Assembly: GCA_029098205.1 (NCBI GenBank)
Contig: JAQXNW010000109.1
Span: 1-25,132, forward strand
DNA length: 25,132 nt
Reading direction: 5' to 3'
Source of the DNA: Eubacteriales bacterium
GTDB taxonomy: Bacteria; Bacillota; Clostridia; Peptostreptococcales; Anaerovoracaceae
Shown here: one piece after another, positions 23,709 to 25,132 of the stretch
Numbering within the stretch: the stretch's first letter is position 1
Layout: the number at the start of each line of letters is the position of its first letter
Translations under genes and position numbers: made by a program
Notes under the pieces: generated by a model
Databases searched by the model: none
What the model was told of the DNA's origin: nothing
The model's input: only the letters and a program-made list of their open reading frames with translations

Positions 23709-24485
23709 CTAAATGGCTGAATAACCGCCATCTACCGGAATCGCGACTCCCGTTACATAGGATGAGAAAGGAGACGCAAGATATATGACCGTTGTCGCTA
23801 TATCAATCGCTTCTCCGTAACGTTCTTCCGGGATTACAATATCCGCATAGGCCTTAAAATCCGGCTTTTCCATCGTTTTACGCGTATAAGGAGTCTCAAA
23901 ATATCCGGGGCAGATCGCATTTACGGTAATTCCATACGTCGCCCATTCCGCAGCTAAAGAACGGGTCATATTTACCAAAGCCCCTTTCGATGCCTGATAC
24001 GGCGCTGACTGCGCAAATTTACTCCCAACCAGGCCAAAAACAGAAGATATATTAATAATCCGTCCATATCCAGAGGCAATCATCGCTTTTTTCGCTACCG
24101 CACGAACCATGCGGAATGTGCCGAAAATATCGATATTCATCTCTGTAGCGAACTGATCGTCGGTAATCTCCTCGGCCGGTCCGGCCATTCCGGTTCCTGC
24201 ATTGTTAACGAGAATATCCACCGATCCGAAATGATTCACGATTTCATCTACCGCGGCATCGACATTCTCGGAATCCGCGATATCACAGCGGACGGGAAAC
24301 GTTTCCACATTATATTCACTGGTAAGATCATCCGCAAGCTTTCGGATTTTCTCTTCGTTTCTTGCCACTGGAGCAATCGCGCACCCCTGATTGGCCAAAG
24401 CCTCGCACATTAGGTTACCGACTGCGGAGGTCGCACCGGTTACGACAGCGGTTCTCCCGCTGAGATCGAAAAAAGATCGTTTCAT
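23709..24485 (-). CDS. Short-chain dehydrogenase/reductase (SDR), gluconate 5-dehydrogenase-like
   Basis: Cytoplasmic NAD(P)-dependent oxidoreductase; substrate unknown. 258 aa. Seen: cofactor motif TGATSAVG (about residues 17-24, with Ala where the classical TGxxxGxG has its middle Gly), CDIAD, NNAGTG, the catalytic Ser in INISS and the YxxxK in YQASKG, then CPGYFETP and C-terminal SSYVTGVAIPVDGG. The catalytic tetrad looks complete. The start is ATG at 24483-24485 with GGAGAGGG 8 nt upstream; a TTG seven codons earlier overlaps that SD. It follows the FMN-dependent dehydrogenase gene by 37 bp, so they are probably co-transcribed. That suggests the two act on related hydroxy or oxo acids, but this is inference. 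Confidence 0.9.
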   Translation of the reverse strand: MKRSFFDLSGRTAVVTGATSAVGNLMCEALANQGCAIAPVARNEEKIRKLADDLTSEYNVETFPVRCDIADSENVDAAVDEIVNHFGSVDILVNNAGTGMAGPAEEITDDQFATEMNIDIFGTFRMVRAVAKKAMIASGYGRIINISSVFGLVGSKFAQSAPYQASKGALVNMTRSLAAEWATYGITVNAICPGYFETPYTRKTMEKPDFKAYADIVIPEERYGEAIDIATTVIYLASPFSSYVTGVAIPVDGGYSAI

Positions 24486-24522
24486 CGTCTGTTCCCTCTC
24501 CAACAATTACATCCAGTAATGC

Positions 24523-25132
24523 TTAGAATTCAATCATATCCTCTTCAATATCCGAAAGCTTATCCGCACCGCACATCTGCATCGTGTCTTCCAGCTCTCC
24601 GCCGACCTTGCGGATATATGCAGAAACACCTTCCGCACCTGCGCCATAAACGGCTGTCACAAACGGTCTTGCAATAAGAACCGCATCCGCGCCGAGCGCC
24701 AATGCCTTAAATACATCTACACCAGAACGGATTCCGCCATCTACGAAAATTTTCATTTTATCACCAACCGCTTCTGCGATATCAGATAAAACATAGGCAG
24801 TCGGAGAACATCCGTCCAGAACACGCCCTCCGTGATTCGACACAACAATCGCAGAAGCACCCGCTTCCAGCGCCTTTTTAGCTCCGCGCACCGTCATGAT
24901 TCCCTTTACAATAAACGGAACGCCCGCATCCTGAATAATTTCCGAAAGTTCACGGACAGATTTTCTTCCTGCCGGAGGCGTAAGACCTTTCAGGAACGGA
25001 AGACCAGCCGCATCTACATCCATCGCTGCCGCAAATGCGCCGCTGTCACGTACCATTTTCATTTTATCCTTCACAGTTTCGGCATTCCAGGGTTTTACAG
25101 TCGGGATTCCGATCCCGCCGCTGTTTTTAATA
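24523..25132 (-). CDS. FMN-dependent alpha-hydroxy-acid dehydrogenase/oxidase, C-terminal part (truncated by window edge)
   Basis: Family of TIM-barrel flavoenzymes (lactate oxidase, glycolate oxidase, FMN L-lactate dehydrogenase) that oxidise 2-hydroxy acids to 2-oxo acids. About 202 codons are in the window; the frame stays open through the right edge, so the N-terminus is missing. Seen: PTVKPWN near the edge, PFIVKGIMT (FMN-contacting Lys), VVSNHGGRVLDG with the catalytic His and Arg, VDGGIRSGVDVFKALALGADAVLIARPF (FMN phosphate binding) and a C-terminal CGADKLSDIEEDMIEF. The GTG/ATG codons near 25074 are internal, since conserved sequence continues upstream. Substrate cannot be told from the part seen. 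It precedes the SDR gene by 37 bp. Confidence 0.93.
   Translation of the reverse strand, partial: IKNSGGIGIPTVKPWNAETVKDKMKMVRDSGAFAAAMDVDAAGLPFLKGLTPPAGRKSVRELSEIIQDAGVPFIVKGIMTVRGAKKALEAGASAIVVSNHGGRVLDGCSPTAYVLSDIAEAVGDKMKIFVDGGIRSGVDVFKALALGADAVLIARPFVTAVYGAGAEGVSAYIRKVGGELEDTMQMCGADKLSDIEEDMIEF

Noticed and set aside
1..25132. CRISPR arrays, transposons, phage genes, rRNA
   Set aside because: No regularly spaced repeats, transposase or integrase motifs, or rRNA-like sequence were seen on either strand.

Overview
The window looks like chromosome from a low-to-mid GC Firmicute, most likely class Clostridia and plausibly Lachnospiraceae. The reasons are Gram-positive Shine-Dalgarno sites (GGAGG), frequent TTG starts, intrinsic terminators, a pstSCAB-phoU-phoPR locus and a recG-rsmD-coaD-tmcAL-rpmF order that echoes the Bacillus ylb region. 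The family-level placement is inference. No phage, insertion sequence, CRISPR array or rRNA was seen. Most of the window is core housekeeping sequence.

Layout. (1) 1-1409, minus: N-terminal half of an FtsK/SpoIIIE DNA translocase, cut by the left edge. (2) 1509-2603, minus: asd. (3) 2827-8791, minus: an information-processing block read as rpmB, asp23-like gene, recG, rsmD, coaD, a coiled-coil gene, tmcAL and rpmF. rpmB ends at a strong terminator and rpmF has its own promoter. (4) 9071-10558, plus: a lipoprotein resembling M20/PepD dipeptidases but without metal ligands. It converges on a membrane-anchored GH25 lysozyme-like gene (10680-11531, minus), which is preceded by an overlapping 38-residue membrane ORF. 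(5) 11788-18350, minus: seven tightly packed genes, pstS-pstC-pstA-pstB-phoU-phoP-phoR, covering high-affinity phosphate uptake and its two-component control. A 22-bp imperfect direct repeat lies just upstream of pstS. (6) 18548-19717, minus: a CDF cation efflux gene and tRNA-Arg(CCG). (7) 19954-23518, plus: an L,D-transpeptidase and htpG (Hsp90), the latter with a long structured leader. (8) 23709-25132, minus: an SDR oxidoreductase and the C-terminal part of an FMN-dependent 2-hydroxy-acid dehydrogenase, cut by the right edge.

How the genes fit together. The Pho block is self-contained: the PstS lipoprotein captures phosphate, PstC/PstA/PstB import it, and PhoU links transport state to the PhoR kinase, which phosphorylates PhoP. 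PhoP presumably binds the repeats upstream of pstS. The L,D-transpeptidase, GH25 protein and FtsK act on the cell wall or cell division, but they are not in one operon.

The most interesting items are the pseudo-peptidase lipoprotein, the htpG leader with a helix that can cover the ribosome binding site, the Pho-like repeats partly buried in a terminator hairpin, and the small membrane ORF ahead of the GH25 gene. I saw no clear new multi-gene defence or metabolic system. Several start codons below were moved from the longest reading frame to the codon that has a proper ribosome binding site.
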